Below, piece after piece: positions 6,843 to 15,165 of a stretch of DNA of 64,000 nt. Source of the stretch: DASXSB01 sp036506275 (GTDB taxonomy: Bacteria > Methylomirabilota > Methylomirabilia > Rokubacteriales > CSP1-6); contig DASXSB010000079.1 in the NCBI GenBank assembly GCA_036506275.1, forward strand, positions 1 through 64,000, written 5' to 3'. A program made the position numbers and the translations under genes. The notes beneath the pieces are model-generated. The model was not told where the DNA came from and searched no databases. It worked only from the letters and a program-made list of their open reading frames with translations. The stretch's first letter is position 1. Each line of letters opens with the position of its first letter.

Positions 6843-8723
6843 ATGTCGACCCTGCCGCCCGCTCCCGGCACTCGCGACACTCCCGCTCGCGGTCAGCGCT
6901 CTCCGGGGAGCTGGCGTACCCCGGCCCTCCGCAAGCTCCGCCCCGTGATCGTCCTCTTCACGCTGGTCCTGGTCGTGACCGCGCTCTACTTCGGGCGCGT
7001 GGTGCTGATGCCGCTCACGGTGGCCGGGCTCCTGACCTTTCTCCTGGGGCCGCTCGTCGATTTCCTCCACCGCCGGGGCGTGCCGCGCGTGCTGTCCGTC
7101 GTGGTGGTGGTGGTGTTCGCGTTCTCGGCCATCGGCGGCGTGGGGTACATCGTCACGATGCAGGTCATGAGCTTCGCCAACGACCTCCCGCTCTACAAAG
7201 ACAACATCCGACGGAAGGTCGCCGATCTCCGCGGGGTCGGGAAGGGTGGCTCGCTCCAGAAGGTGCAGGAGGCCGTGAAAGACGTCGCGGGCGAGATGCG
7301 CAAGGACGACGCCGGCAAGCGCCCGAAGGAGCCGCAGCCGGTCGTCATCGAGCCCGACGGCTCCGCGCTTTCCAACATCGCGACGATCATCGGGCCGTGG
7401 GTGGAGCCGGTCGCCACCGTCTTCCTCGTCGTCGTGCTCGTGGTCTTCATGCTGTTCGAGCGTCAGGAGCTCAGGAACCGCCTCATCCGGCTCATCGGCT
7501 ACCGGCGCCTTACGCTGACCACCAAGGCCCTCGACGAGGCGAGCCAGCGCGTGAGCCGCTACCTGCTCTTGCAGTCGGTGATCAACCTGACCTTCGGGCT
7601 GGCGGTGGCGGCCGGCCTCTGGCTCATCGGCCTTCCGTACGCGCTGCTATGGGGCCTCCTCTCGGGCGTGCTGCGGTTCATCCCGTACGTGGGCCCGTGG
7701 ATCGCCGCCTCGCTGACGATCACGTTGAGCCTCGCCGTCTTCCACGGCTGGCAGCAACCGTTGATGGTGATGGCTCTCTTCCTGGTGCTGGAGCCGCTCA
7801 CGGGCATGGTGCTGGAAACGCTGATCTACGCGGGAAGCGCGGGCGTCTCCGAGGTCGCGTTGCTGGTCGCGGTCGCCTTCTGGACGTGGCTCTGGGGCCC
7901 GATCGGGACGCTGCTCGCCACTCCGCTCACCGTCTGCCTCGTCGTGTTCGCGAAGTACATCCCCGACCTGGACTTCCTGGTCGTGCTGATCGGCGACCAG
8001 CCACCCATGACGCCCGACGTGAGCTTCTACCAGCGGTTGCTCGCCGTGGACCAGGACGAGGCGGCGGAGCTCGTGGAGGAGTACTTCAAGACGCACGAGC
8101 GGGACCGCGTCTACGACGACGTGTTGATCCCGGCCTTGAACTACGTCAAGCGCGATCGCGACGATCTCGAAGACGAGGACGTCGCCTTCATCGTCCGCGC
8201 CACCCGCGACCTCGTGGACGACGTGGGCTCCATGCAGACGATCGTGGCCGCCGCCGCCGCCAACGGCGCCGCGCCGCACGCGGGTCCCCGGGAGCGGATC
8301 GTCGGCTGCGCGGCGCGGAACGGCGCCGACGAGGTCGCGCTCTTGATGCTGCGGCAGGTGCTCGATCCCGCGCGCTTCGACGTGGAGGTTGTCTCGCCGG
8401 AGACGCTCTTGTCGGACACGGAGGCGACGGCGGGGCGTGGCCGACCGGCCGCGATCGTCGTGACCGCGCTGCCGCCGGGCGGCCTCACGCACGCGCGCTC
8501 TTTCGTCAAGCGCCTGCGCGCGCGCAATCCGGAAACGCGGATCGTCGTCGGGCGCTGGGGCGCGCGTCGATTCGGCGAGGAGAAGGCGGAGACGCTCGTC
8601 GCCGCCGGCGCCACCACGGTCACCGTCACGCTCATCGAGACCCGCGATCAGCTCGTGGCCCCGGCCGCGATCCCGGCTGCGCCCGCGCGCGCGGCGGAGC
8701 CGGCGTCCGCCCGCGCTCGCTGA
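6843..8723 (+). CDS. AI-2E/PerM-family transporter with B12-domain-like C-terminal extension
   Basis: 626 residues, against about 350 for a normal member. Residues ~35-395 are the AI-2E/PerM (YdiK) permease: paired N-terminal helices, a long soluble insert, and C-terminal helices with FIPYVGPWIA and GPIGTLLATPLTV. From ~400 the protein becomes soluble. A helical bundle (DEAAELVEEYFKTHERDR ... VLIPALNYVKRDRDDL) resembles the cap that precedes cobalamin-binding domains, and a Rossmann-like part follows (IVGCAARNGADEVALLMLRQVL, AIVVTALPPGG, RIVVGRWG). The cobalamin motif DxHxxG is absent, so B12 binding is not expected. The family includes exporters and Na+/H+ antiporters; the substrate is unknown. 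Confidence 0.82.
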   Translation: MSTLPPAPGTRDTPARGQRSPGSWRTPALRKLRPVIVLFTLVLVVTALYFGRVVLMPLTVAGLLTFLLGPLVDFLHRRGVPRVLSVVVVVVFAFSAIGGVGYIVTMQVMSFANDLPLYKDNIRRKVADLRGVGKGGSLQKVQEAVKDVAGEMRKDDAGKRPKEPQPVVIEPDGSALSNIATIIGPWVEPVATVFLVVVLVVFMLFERQELRNRLIRLIGYRRLTLTTKALDEASQRVSRYLLLQSVINLTFGLAVAAGLWLIGLPYALLWGLLSGVLRFIPYVGPWIAASLTITLSLAVFHGWQQPLMVMALFLVLEPLTGMVLETLIYAGSAGVSEVALLVAVAFWTWLWGPIGTLLATPLTVCLVVFAKYIPDLDFLVVLIGDQPPMTPDVSFYQRLLAVDQDEAAELVEEYFKTHERDRVYDDVLIPALNYVKRDRDDLEDEDVAFIVRATRDLVDDVGSMQTIVAAAAANGAAPHAGPRERIVGCAARNGADEVALLMLRQVLDPARFDVEVVSPETLLSDTEATAGRGRPAAIVVTALPPGGLTHARSFVKRLRARNPETRIVVGRWGARRFGEEKAETLVAAGATTVTVTLIETRDQLVAPAAIPAAPARAAEPASARAR

Positions 8724-8777
8724 GCCCGCGGGGTAACACCGACAGGCGGGCCAGCGCGGAGGCGGACGAAGGGCCTG

Positions 8778-10475
8778 CTACGCCGCCTCTCCGACGTGCC
8801 CGCGCTCCGACTGCGAGAGCGGGAGCGTCACCGTGAACGTCGCCCCCTGACCCTCGCCCGCGCTCTCCGCGCGCAGCGTCCCTCCGTGCAGCTCCACGAG
8901 CTGGCGGGCGATGGCGAGCCCGAGACCGTAGCCGCCGCGGAGCGCGGTGCTGGCGTCGCGCTCGAACAGGCGCGACATCACCTCCGGCTTGATCCCGCGT
9001 CCGGTATCGGAAACGGTCAAGCGCAGGTCGTCGCCGGCGTCGTCGAGCCGGACGTCGACGCGGCCGCCCTTCGGCGTGAACTTCACGGCGTTCGTGATGA
9101 GGGTCGATACGATGCGGGCGAGCCGCTCGGGATCGCCGGGGATGGAGCCGAGGGCAGGGTCGATGCTCGAGCGCATGGCGACGTTCTTGGCCGTCGCCGT
9201 TGCTCGCGCCGCCTCCACGGCCGCCTGCACGGTGAGGGCGACGTCCACGGGGCGCATGTGCAGGCGAAGATCGCCGCGGGAGATGGTGGCGAGGTCGAGA
9301 ATGTCGTCGAGCACGCGCACGTGGCTTTCCGCGCTCCGCTCGATGGTGTCGAGCGCGCGCGCCCGCGTGGCGTCATCGAGGGCGGCGCTGCGCAGCAGCC
9401 GCGCCCAGCCGAGAATCGAGGCGAGCGGGTCTCGCAGCGCCTGCGCGAGCGCCACCGCGTCCTCGTCCTGAGCGCCGCGCGTCGATGCCTCCGTGGCGCC
9501 CCGCGCGGAGGATTCCGCCGCCGCTCGCGCCGATGCCTCCGCCGCCGCCCGCTGCGACGCCTCGCTTCGTGACTCCCGACGCCGGCCAACGCTCGACGGC
9601 GCCGACGGAGCCTCCGCCGGCGCTGCCGCCTCGCGCGTCACGGTCGCCTCTCTGACCGGCGATGTCTCGCGCGCGGGCGGGGTCTCGCGAACGGTGCTCG
9701 CTTCCCGGAACACGGTGGTGATGTCGCGCCGCCGCGGGACGTCGCGCTCGCGTCCCTCGTTCGCGCGTGCGTCGCGGTCGCGGGCCTCGGTCGGGCCGGG
9801 GACGGCCGCGATGAGCCCACGAAAACCGGTCGGCCGGCCGCCGGCGTCGCGGACGACGTTGATCTCCTCCCGGATCCAGATGAAGCGGCCGTCGGAGGTG
9901 ACCACGCGATATTCGAGATCGCGGTCACGCAGACCCGTGCGGACGTCGTCGTACGCGGAACGGGCACGCTCGCGGTCCTCGGGATCGGTGCCGGGGACCC
10001 ATAGCGTCGGATCACCGAGCCAGTCCGCCACCGGATAGCCGAGGAGGTCTTCCGCGTTCGGGCTCACGTACACGAAGCGGAAGGTCTCGGCGTCGCGTTG
10101 CCACTCCACCGGCTCCGAGGCGTCGTCGTCGCGCTCGCTTCGTCGCCCCGTCTCGTCGTCCGCGGGCTGACGTCGACCGAATAGCCCCGCCGCCGCCAGC
10201 GCAATCGGTCCCAGCAGCGTCAGCAGAAGGAGTCCGGCCCCACCTGCGCCGTGCCCGGCCGACGCTTCGGTCGCCACCGGGGCGGCGCCCGAGACCACCG
10301 ACACGGCGCCGGACGCCGCCGACATGGCACCGGACGCGAGGGACAAGGCCCCGACGAGCCCCGCCATTAGCACGCCCTCTCCGATCGATCGATGAGCCGA
10401 CTCAATCCGCATCCCGGACTCTCGTGCCATACCCATGCCGATAGCCCCCTGCGCGACGTCTCTTGTAGTTTTCAC
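8778..10475 (-). CDS. PAS-domain sensor histidine kinase lacking the phospho-acceptor His
   Basis: 565 residues. It has two hydrophobic segments in the first ~100 residues, a PAS domain (about 120-225, FRFVYVSPNAEDLLGY ... GRFIWIREEINVV), a low-complexity linker with repeated RE(T/A) and Ala/Ser-rich heptads (about 230-335), a HisKA-like two-helix region and a HATPase_c domain with N box (TNAVKFTPKGG), G1 (SDTGRGI) and G2 (GYGLGLAIARQL). At the H box, where kinases read SHELRTPL, this protein reads AQALRDPL with Gln345. ATP binding may persist, but canonical autophosphorylation is not possible. No response regulator is adjacent. A downstream single-REC protein at 41.9 kb is unlinked. Confidence 0.88.
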   Translation of the reverse strand: MKTTRDVAQGAIGMGMARESGMRIESAHRSIGEGVLMAGLVGALSLASGAMSAASGAVSVVSGAAPVATEASAGHGAGGAGLLLLTLLGPIALAAAGLFGRRQPADDETGRRSERDDDASEPVEWQRDAETFRFVYVSPNAEDLLGYPVADWLGDPTLWVPGTDPEDRERARSAYDDVRTGLRDRDLEYRVVTSDGRFIWIREEINVVRDAGGRPTGFRGLIAAVPGPTEARDRDARANEGRERDVPRRRDITTVFREASTVRETPPARETSPVREATVTREAAAPAEAPSAPSSVGRRRESRSEASQRAAAEASARAAAESSARGATEASTRGAQDEDAVALAQALRDPLASILGWARLLRSAALDDATRARALDTIERSAESHVRVLDDILDLATISRGDLRLHMRPVDVALTVQAAVEAARATATAKNVAMRSSIDPALGSIPGDPERLARIVSTLITNAVKFTPKGGRVDVRLDDAGDDLRLTVSDTGRGIKPEVMSRLFERDASTALRGGYGLGLAIARQLVELHGGTLRAESAGEGQGATFTVTLPLSQSERGHVGEAA

Positions 10476-10642
10476 AATCGACGCCGGAAAAATAGTTCAG
10501 CCTGACGCCTCGTTATGTAGAATCACGAAGAACTTAGGAAAAGCATTTCATATCCGATGAGCGATCGAACGCCTGCGCATGGTAGCACCATTTCCGGCGC
10601 TCCTCTGCCTCCGTCGCGTTTGTGCACGGGAAGGAGACTCGT

Positions 10643-11512
10643 GTGACCTGGGCTCGCGTGCGCCTCGGACAGTGCACGTTCCTCTGCCGCCTCGTTTTGC
10701 TCCTCGGGCTCGTCGTCGTTGCGGGCTGCGGCAGCGGACGTCTCGTCCTTCCCATCACGATGGACGCGTCGCTCGCGACGCCGACGGACGCCAACGCGCT
10801 CACGGGCCACGAAGCCGCCGTGCGGGGCATCGCCGCCGTCATGATGAAGGACCTGCGACTCCCGGTGCCCGAGCAGGTCACGGTCTACGTCTACGACTCG
10901 CGTCCCGTCTTCGAGCAAGGGTTGATTCGCGACGCCAACGTCTCGCCCGTGCGCGCGGCGGAGCTCAGTGATTTCGCCATCGGCGTCGGAAAGCGGCGCC
11001 AGCTTCTTCTCAACGACGAAGCGTACGACCGCCGTGGCCGCGAATGGTTGCGACTGATCGCGCACGAGCTGGCCCACGTGGCGCAGATCGAGCTCGCGCA
11101 GGGCGAAGGGCGCGGCGAGCAGTGGCTGGCGGAAGGCATGGCGGAGTGGGTGGCGTTCTCGGTGCTGGAGCGTCTCGGCCTCGACACCGTGGCGCAGCGC
11201 CGCGGCCTCGCCGCCGCCGGCATCCGCAACCACGCCGCTCTCGTGGCGGCGCGGCTCGATCTGGAAACGCTCGGCACCCCGCGCGGCTTCACCGTGCGCC
11301 ACCTCCGCGAGGGCTCGCTGCCCACGTATCAGCTCGCCTTCCTGATGGCGGACTACCTGATCGCCCGTGACGGCTTCCCTCGCGTCGTCGAGTACTTCCG
11401 CTCCTACGGCGAACGTCGCGATCGTCGGGAGAACTTTCAGCGCGCCTTCGGGCAGACGCTCGAGCAATTCGAGCGCGAGGTCCTCGCGCACCTGAAGACG
11501 ATCGTCCGCTAG
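10643..11512 (+). CDS. lipoprotein with gluzincin metalloprotease domain
   Basis: 289 residues from GTG 10643, which has AAGGAGA six bases upstream; a GTG seven codons earlier lacks one. The N-terminal signal ends in the lipobox VVAGC. The catalytic segment LIAHELAHVAQIE (HExxH) is followed ~20 residues later by WLAEGMAEW, giving the third zinc ligand Glu, as in the peptidase MA-like families. A periplasmic or outer-membrane zinc protease is expected; substrate unknown. It lies divergently from the histidine kinase, with a relatively AT-rich promoter region between 10476 and 10560. Confidence 0.82.
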   Translation: MTWARVRLGQCTFLCRLVLLLGLVVVAGCGSGRLVLPITMDASLATPTDANALTGHEAAVRGIAAVMMKDLRLPVPEQVTVYVYDSRPVFEQGLIRDANVSPVRAAELSDFAIGVGKRRQLLLNDEAYDRRGREWLRLIAHELAHVAQIELAQGEGRGEQWLAEGMAEWVAFSVLERLGLDTVAQRRGLAAAGIRNHAALVAARLDLETLGTPRGFTVRHLREGSLPTYQLAFLMADYLIARDGFPRVVEYFRSYGERRDRRENFQRAFGQTLEQFEREVLAHLKTIVR

Positions 11513-11672
11513 TCGGGCGCGGCGCTCCACGTATCGTCCCTGGACTCCCTCGGGCCCGCTTCGCGCGCCGGCTCGTAAATGCGGTGCCAGGGCCATAAGG
11601 CCAATCGGGTAAGCTGTGCGTGTCAGCGCACCCGCGGGGGGGCGGCTGGCGGGAAGGAGAACACGACCTCCC

Positions 11673-12314
11673 ATGAAGACATGGTCACGAACGACGGCGA
11701 TCGGGGTGAGCGTCCTTGCCAGTGTGATCCTGGCGGCGCCGGCGTGGGCGGGAGCGCCCACGGACGTGGTGAAGCAGTACACGGAGCAGGTCGTGAAGGT
11801 CCTCGAGGATCCCGCCCTCAAGGGCGACGACAAGCGCGGGGAGCGTCGCGCGACCGTGCGCAAGATCGCGGTCGAGGTCTTCGACGTCAACGAGACGGCA
11901 CGACGCGCCCTCGGCCGGCACTGGGCGGCGCGCACGCCTGCCGAGCGCGAGGAGTTCGTGCAGCTCTTCACGGACCTCCTCGATCGCACCTACGTCACCC
12001 GCATCGACCAGTATGGCGGCGAGAAGATCAAGTTCGTGGGCGAGACCGTCGACGGCGACAACGCGCTCGTGAAGACGAAGCTCGTCACCAAGCAGGGAAC
12101 CGAGATCCCCGTGGACGGTCGTCTCCTGCGCCGCAACGACAAGTGGCTGATCTACGACATCAGCATCGAGGGCGTCAGCCTCGTCGCGAACTATCGCGCC
12201 CAGTTCGACAAGATCATCACCAAGTCGTCGTACGCCGAGCTCGTCCGCCAGCTCAAGGACAAGAGCGGCGACCTTTCCAACGGCACCACGGCCCCCAAGC
12301 GCGGATCCTCGTAG
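11673..12314 (+). CDS. mlaC: MlaC/Ttg2D-family phospholipid-binding periplasmic protein
   Basis: 213 residues. A Sec signal peptide (cleavage near PAWAGA, about 26) precedes the MlaC fold: VRKIAVEVFDVNETARRALGRHW, TPAEREEFVQLFTDLLDRTYV, then KFVGETVDGDNALVKTKL and WLIYDISIEGVSLVANYRAQF. MlaC shuttles phospholipids between the outer-membrane MlaA complex and the inner-membrane MlaFEDB ABC transporter. The ABC genes are not adjacent; an MlaA homologue lies 19 kb downstream. GGAAGGAGA stands 12 bases before ATG 11673. The 206 bases after the stop carry only a promoter-like TATAAT. Confidence 0.9.
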   Translation: MKTWSRTTAIGVSVLASVILAAPAWAGAPTDVVKQYTEQVVKVLEDPALKGDDKRGERRATVRKIAVEVFDVNETARRALGRHWAARTPAEREEFVQLFTDLLDRTYVTRIDQYGGEKIKFVGETVDGDNALVKTKLVTKQGTEIPVDGRLLRRNDKWLIYDISIEGVSLVANYRAQFDKIITKSSYAELVRQLKDKSGDLSNGTTAPKRGSS

Positions 12315-12463
12315 CGCGTCGTCGTCGCCCCCTGACGCCTCCGCGCGGCCCCTCCGCGGCTTCCACGTGGCCGTCGACGGGGTGGGTCGCGCCGCCTTTG
12401 CGCCCCTCCGCCGACCGCGGGCGGGCGCGGGGGCGGGTCGCCGTCCGCGGCGGGAAAGGTGGG

Positions 12464-12469
12464 TATAAT
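12464..12469 (+). promoter_or_regulatory. TATAAT -10 element of the C1/formate operon
   Basis: A perfect TATAAT in otherwise ~75 % GC sequence, about 50 bases before the first ORF of the operon. No good -35 hexamer is seen 16-18 bp upstream, so strength may depend on an activator or on the GGG-rich flank. It would give a leader of about 45 nt. Confidence 0.5.
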
Positions 12470-12520
12470 CGGGACTTCACGGGTGCCCCACTACTCAACG
12501 TTTCTCACCGCGAGGTCGTG

Positions 12521-12778
12521 ATGGCGAAAGCAAGCGCGGCGACGGAGCCGATCCAGGCGTTACTCAAGGAAGGTCGGAAGTTCCCGCCCCCCCGGGAGTT
12601 CGCCAAGAATGCCGTCGTCCGCAGCGCCGCCGTCCACCGGGAAGCCGCGCGTGATCCCGTCCGCTTCTGGGGGCGGCTGCTGCGCGACATCGCGGAGGGC
12701 CGCGCCCTCGGCGACACCACCACCCTCGCCGATCCCAACGTGGTGGCCACCCTCAAGAAGAAATACGAGGAGGAATAA
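12521..12778 (+). CDS. acetyl-CoA synthetase remnant (N- and C-terminal ends fused)
   Basis: 85 residues. Residues ~8-48 match the ACAS N-terminal segment (LLKEGRKFPPPREF ... AARDPVRFWGR). Residues ~49-85 match the extreme C-terminus of acetyl-CoA synthetase (LLRDIAEGRALGDTTTLADPNVVATLKKKYEE). The ~550 residues between them, with the adenylation and CoA sites and the acetylated Lys, are missing, yet the frame is intact. It has its own ATG with GAGG five bases upstream and stands first after the TATAAT. It cannot be an enzyme. It may be a fossil of deletion, or a small protein retained for another role such as a binding partner or leader ORF. Confidence 0.75.
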   Translation: MAKASAATEPIQALLKEGRKFPPPREFAKNAVVRSAAVHREAARDPVRFWGRLLRDIAEGRALGDTTTLADPNVVATLKKKYEEE

Positions 12779-12802
12779 GCCGCGCGTGCTCAGCGGGACG
12801 CG

Positions 12803-13105
12803 ATGACGGCGGCCACGATTCCGGTCGAGGTCGTCTCCTGGGTCACGAAGTTCGTGGGCGGTGACGGAGCCGGGCGTCGCGTGTTCGAGGAGCCCCTCGC
12901 GCCCGGCGCCACCGTCCGCACCGTGCTCGGTGGGTTGTCCGCGCGTTTCCCGGAGCTGCACCGCGCGCTCTGGAACGGCCGCGAGCTCGGCGAGCACATC
13001 GAGGTGCTCGTGAACGACGCCGTGCTCGACATTGCCCATTCCCTGGATTCACCCCTGCGGCCCGGTGACCGCATCGCGCTCCTCGGGCAGTTCATGGGCG
13101 GGTGA
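12803..13105 (+). CDS. MoaD/ThiS-family ubiquitin-like protein
   Basis: 100 residues of beta-grasp layout ending in the diagnostic GG tail (LLGQFMGG). MoaD/ThiS proteins are adenylated at that Gly-Gly and carry a thiocarboxylate used for molybdopterin or thiazole sulfur transfer. ATG 12803 starts 24 bases after the acs remnant. The stop overlaps the GTG of the next gene (GTGA), so it is translationally coupled to a molybdenum formate dehydrogenase. A role in supplying sulfur to that enzyme's cofactor is plausible but inferred. It could also be a dedicated protein modifier. Confidence 0.85.
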   Translation: MTAATIPVEVVSWVTKFVGGDGAGRRVFEEPLAPGATVRTVLGGLSARFPELHRALWNGRELGEHIEVLVNDAVLDIAHSLDSPLRPGDRIALLGQFMGG

Positions 13106-15165
13106 GCCTGCTCACCGAGTTCCCGCGCGAGCGCACGTGGCTTCTGCCCGCCCTCCAGGCCGTCCAGCGCGCCGAGGGCTGGATCTCCCCGGAAGCGATG
13201 GCGCGGGTGAGCGGCCACCTGCGCGTGCCACGCAGCGAAGTGTGGGGCGTCGCCACCCACTATCCCGAATTTCGGCTCGCCCCACGGGGACGTCGTCTCG
13301 TCCGTGTCTGCACCGGCTTGAGCTGCCGCCTGCGCGGCGGCGTCGGCCTCCTCCGCGAGTGTGAGCGCATCCTCGGCGTCGCCGCCGGCGCCACCGCGTC
13401 TGATGGATCGGTGACGCTGGAAGAGCTCGATTGCGCCTTCGTATGCGCGGTGGCGCCCGTGGTCGAGGTGGACCATCACTGCCACGGCCGCGTCGACGCC
13501 TCCGACGTCGCCGCCCTCGTGGCCCCGGGATGGCTGCCGGCGGAAGTCGGACCCACGGACCATGCGTCGCCGCCGATCGCCACCCGTCCGCCGGCCGTTC
13601 CCACGACGGGATCGCCGGCGGCACGCTTCGCGAGCATCCGCCGTGACGCCGAACGCCGCCGCACCGGCGCGCGCCTGGCGGTGGGGATGGGAAGCTGCGG
13701 GGCGGCGGTGGGCGCGCGGGAGACGGTGGCCGCGCTCGAGGAAGGCAACGCCCGCCGCGGCTTGCCGTTCACGGTCGTCGCCGCCGGCTGCAACGGCATG
13801 TGCTGGGCGGCGCCGACGGTGGAGATCCTGCGCGACGGCCGTCCGCGCCTCACCGCCGGCGGCGTGACCGCGGACCGCGTCCACCAGTTCCTCGACGCCG
13901 TCGCGTCCAGCGCCGATCTCGACACCTTCGCGGTCGACACCGACTTCCTCGCCGCGCAACGACGCGTCGTCCTCGAACGGTGCGGCATGGCCGATCCCGA
14001 CGACATCGCGGACGCGATTCGCCACGGGACCTACGCCGCCTTCGCGCGCGCTCTCGACGACGATCGTCCCGCGCGGGTGATCGAGGAGGTGCGGGCGGCC
14101 GGCCTGCGCGGGCGCGGCGGCGCCTATTTCGAGACGGCCGTGAAGTGGGCGTCGTGCCGGGCGGCCGCCGGCGAGCCGAAGTTCGTCATCGTCAACGGGG
14201 AGGAAGGGGAGCCCGGCATCTTCAAGGACCGCCACCTGATGGAGGGCGATCCGCACCGGGTGCTGGAGGGGATGCTCCTCGCAGCCTTCGCGGTGGGCGC
14301 GCGCCACGCGATCCTCTACGTTCACGGCGAGGCTGACCTCTCGGCGGCGCGGCTGGCGACCGCGGTCGAGCAAGCGCGCGAGTGGGGCCTGGTGGGCGAG
14401 AGCATCCTCGGCTCCGCGTTCACGCTGGACGTCGAGCTGCGCCGGGGCGCGGGCGGATTCGTCCTGGGCGAGGAGACGGCGCTGCTCGAATCGATCGAGG
14501 GACGGCGCGCCATGCCGCGCACGCGGCCTCCGTTTCCGGTGGAAGCGGGGCTGTGGGGCAAGCCGACCGTCATCAACAACGTGGAGACGCTGTGCGCGGT
14601 GCCGAGCATCGTCGAGCGCGGGGGCGCCTGGTTCGCGGCCCTCGGCGGCGGCCAGGGGACGAAGCTGTTCGGACTCTCCGGTCACGTGCGTCGCGCGGGC
14701 GTGGTGGAGATGGAAGGCGGCTGCACGCTCCGCACGCTCCTTCACGGCGTGGGCGGCGGCAGCGCCACCGGACAGGCCTTTCGCGCGGCGGTGGTGGGCG
14801 GTCCCTCCGGGAGCGTCGTCCATCCGCGTCAGTTCGACGCGCCCCTCGCTCCCCGCGGCGCCGTGAATCCGGGCACGGGCGGCGTGGTCGCCCTCGACGC
14901 CGCCGCCTCCGTCCGCGACGCCGTCCGCACGTTGCTCGCCTTCAACACGCGCGAGTCGTGCGGGAAATGCACGCCCTGCCGCGAGGGAACGGCGCGGCTC
15001 GGCGCGATCCTCGACGCGCCCGTGACGGCGACGAAGGACGGCGAGCGCGTGCGCGAGCTGTCCGAGATCATTCGCGTGGCGTCGCTGTGCGGTCTCGGCC
15101 AGGCGGCGCCGGCGTCGGTGCTCTCGGGACTCTCGGAGTTCCCCGATGACTTCGCGCGGGTATGA
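13102..15165 (+). CDS. formate dehydrogenase diaphorase subunit (NuoE-NuoF fusion)
   Basis: 687 residues. Residues 1-~150 are NuoE-like (thioredoxin-fold [2Fe-2S], CTGLSC and CAFVCAVAP). About 190-290 form a second thioredoxin-like [2Fe-2S] domain (GSCGAAVGA, GCNGMC). From ~300 comes the NuoF core with the NADH/FMN motif GRGGAYFETAVKW, VNGEEGEPGIFKDR, and the [4Fe-4S] motif ESCGKCTPCREG plus a later Cys. This subunit passes electrons between NAD(H) and the catalytic subunit encoded next. GTG 13102 overlaps the MoaD-like stop by four bases. In soluble NAD-dependent formate dehydrogenases this corresponds to FdsB with FdsG merged in. Confidence 0.92.
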   Translation: MSLLTEFPRERTWLLPALQAVQRAEGWISPEAMARVSGHLRVPRSEVWGVATHYPEFRLAPRGRRLVRVCTGLSCRLRGGVGLLRECERILGVAAGATASDGSVTLEELDCAFVCAVAPVVEVDHHCHGRVDASDVAALVAPGWLPAEVGPTDHASPPIATRPPAVPTTGSPAARFASIRRDAERRRTGARLAVGMGSCGAAVGARETVAALEEGNARRGLPFTVVAAGCNGMCWAAPTVEILRDGRPRLTAGGVTADRVHQFLDAVASSADLDTFAVDTDFLAAQRRVVLERCGMADPDDIADAIRHGTYAAFARALDDDRPARVIEEVRAAGLRGRGGAYFETAVKWASCRAAAGEPKFVIVNGEEGEPGIFKDRHLMEGDPHRVLEGMLLAAFAVGARHAILYVHGEADLSAARLATAVEQAREWGLVGESILGSAFTLDVELRRGAGGFVLGEETALLESIEGRRAMPRTRPPFPVEAGLWGKPTVINNVETLCAVPSIVERGGAWFAALGGGQGTKLFGLSGHVRRAGVVEMEGGCTLRTLLHGVGGGSATGQAFRAAVVGGPSGSVVHPRQFDAPLAPRGAVNPGTGGVVALDAAASVRDAVRTLLAFNTRESCGKCTPCREGTARLGAILDAPVTATKDGERVRELSEIIRVASLCGLGQAAPASVLSGLSEFPDDFARV

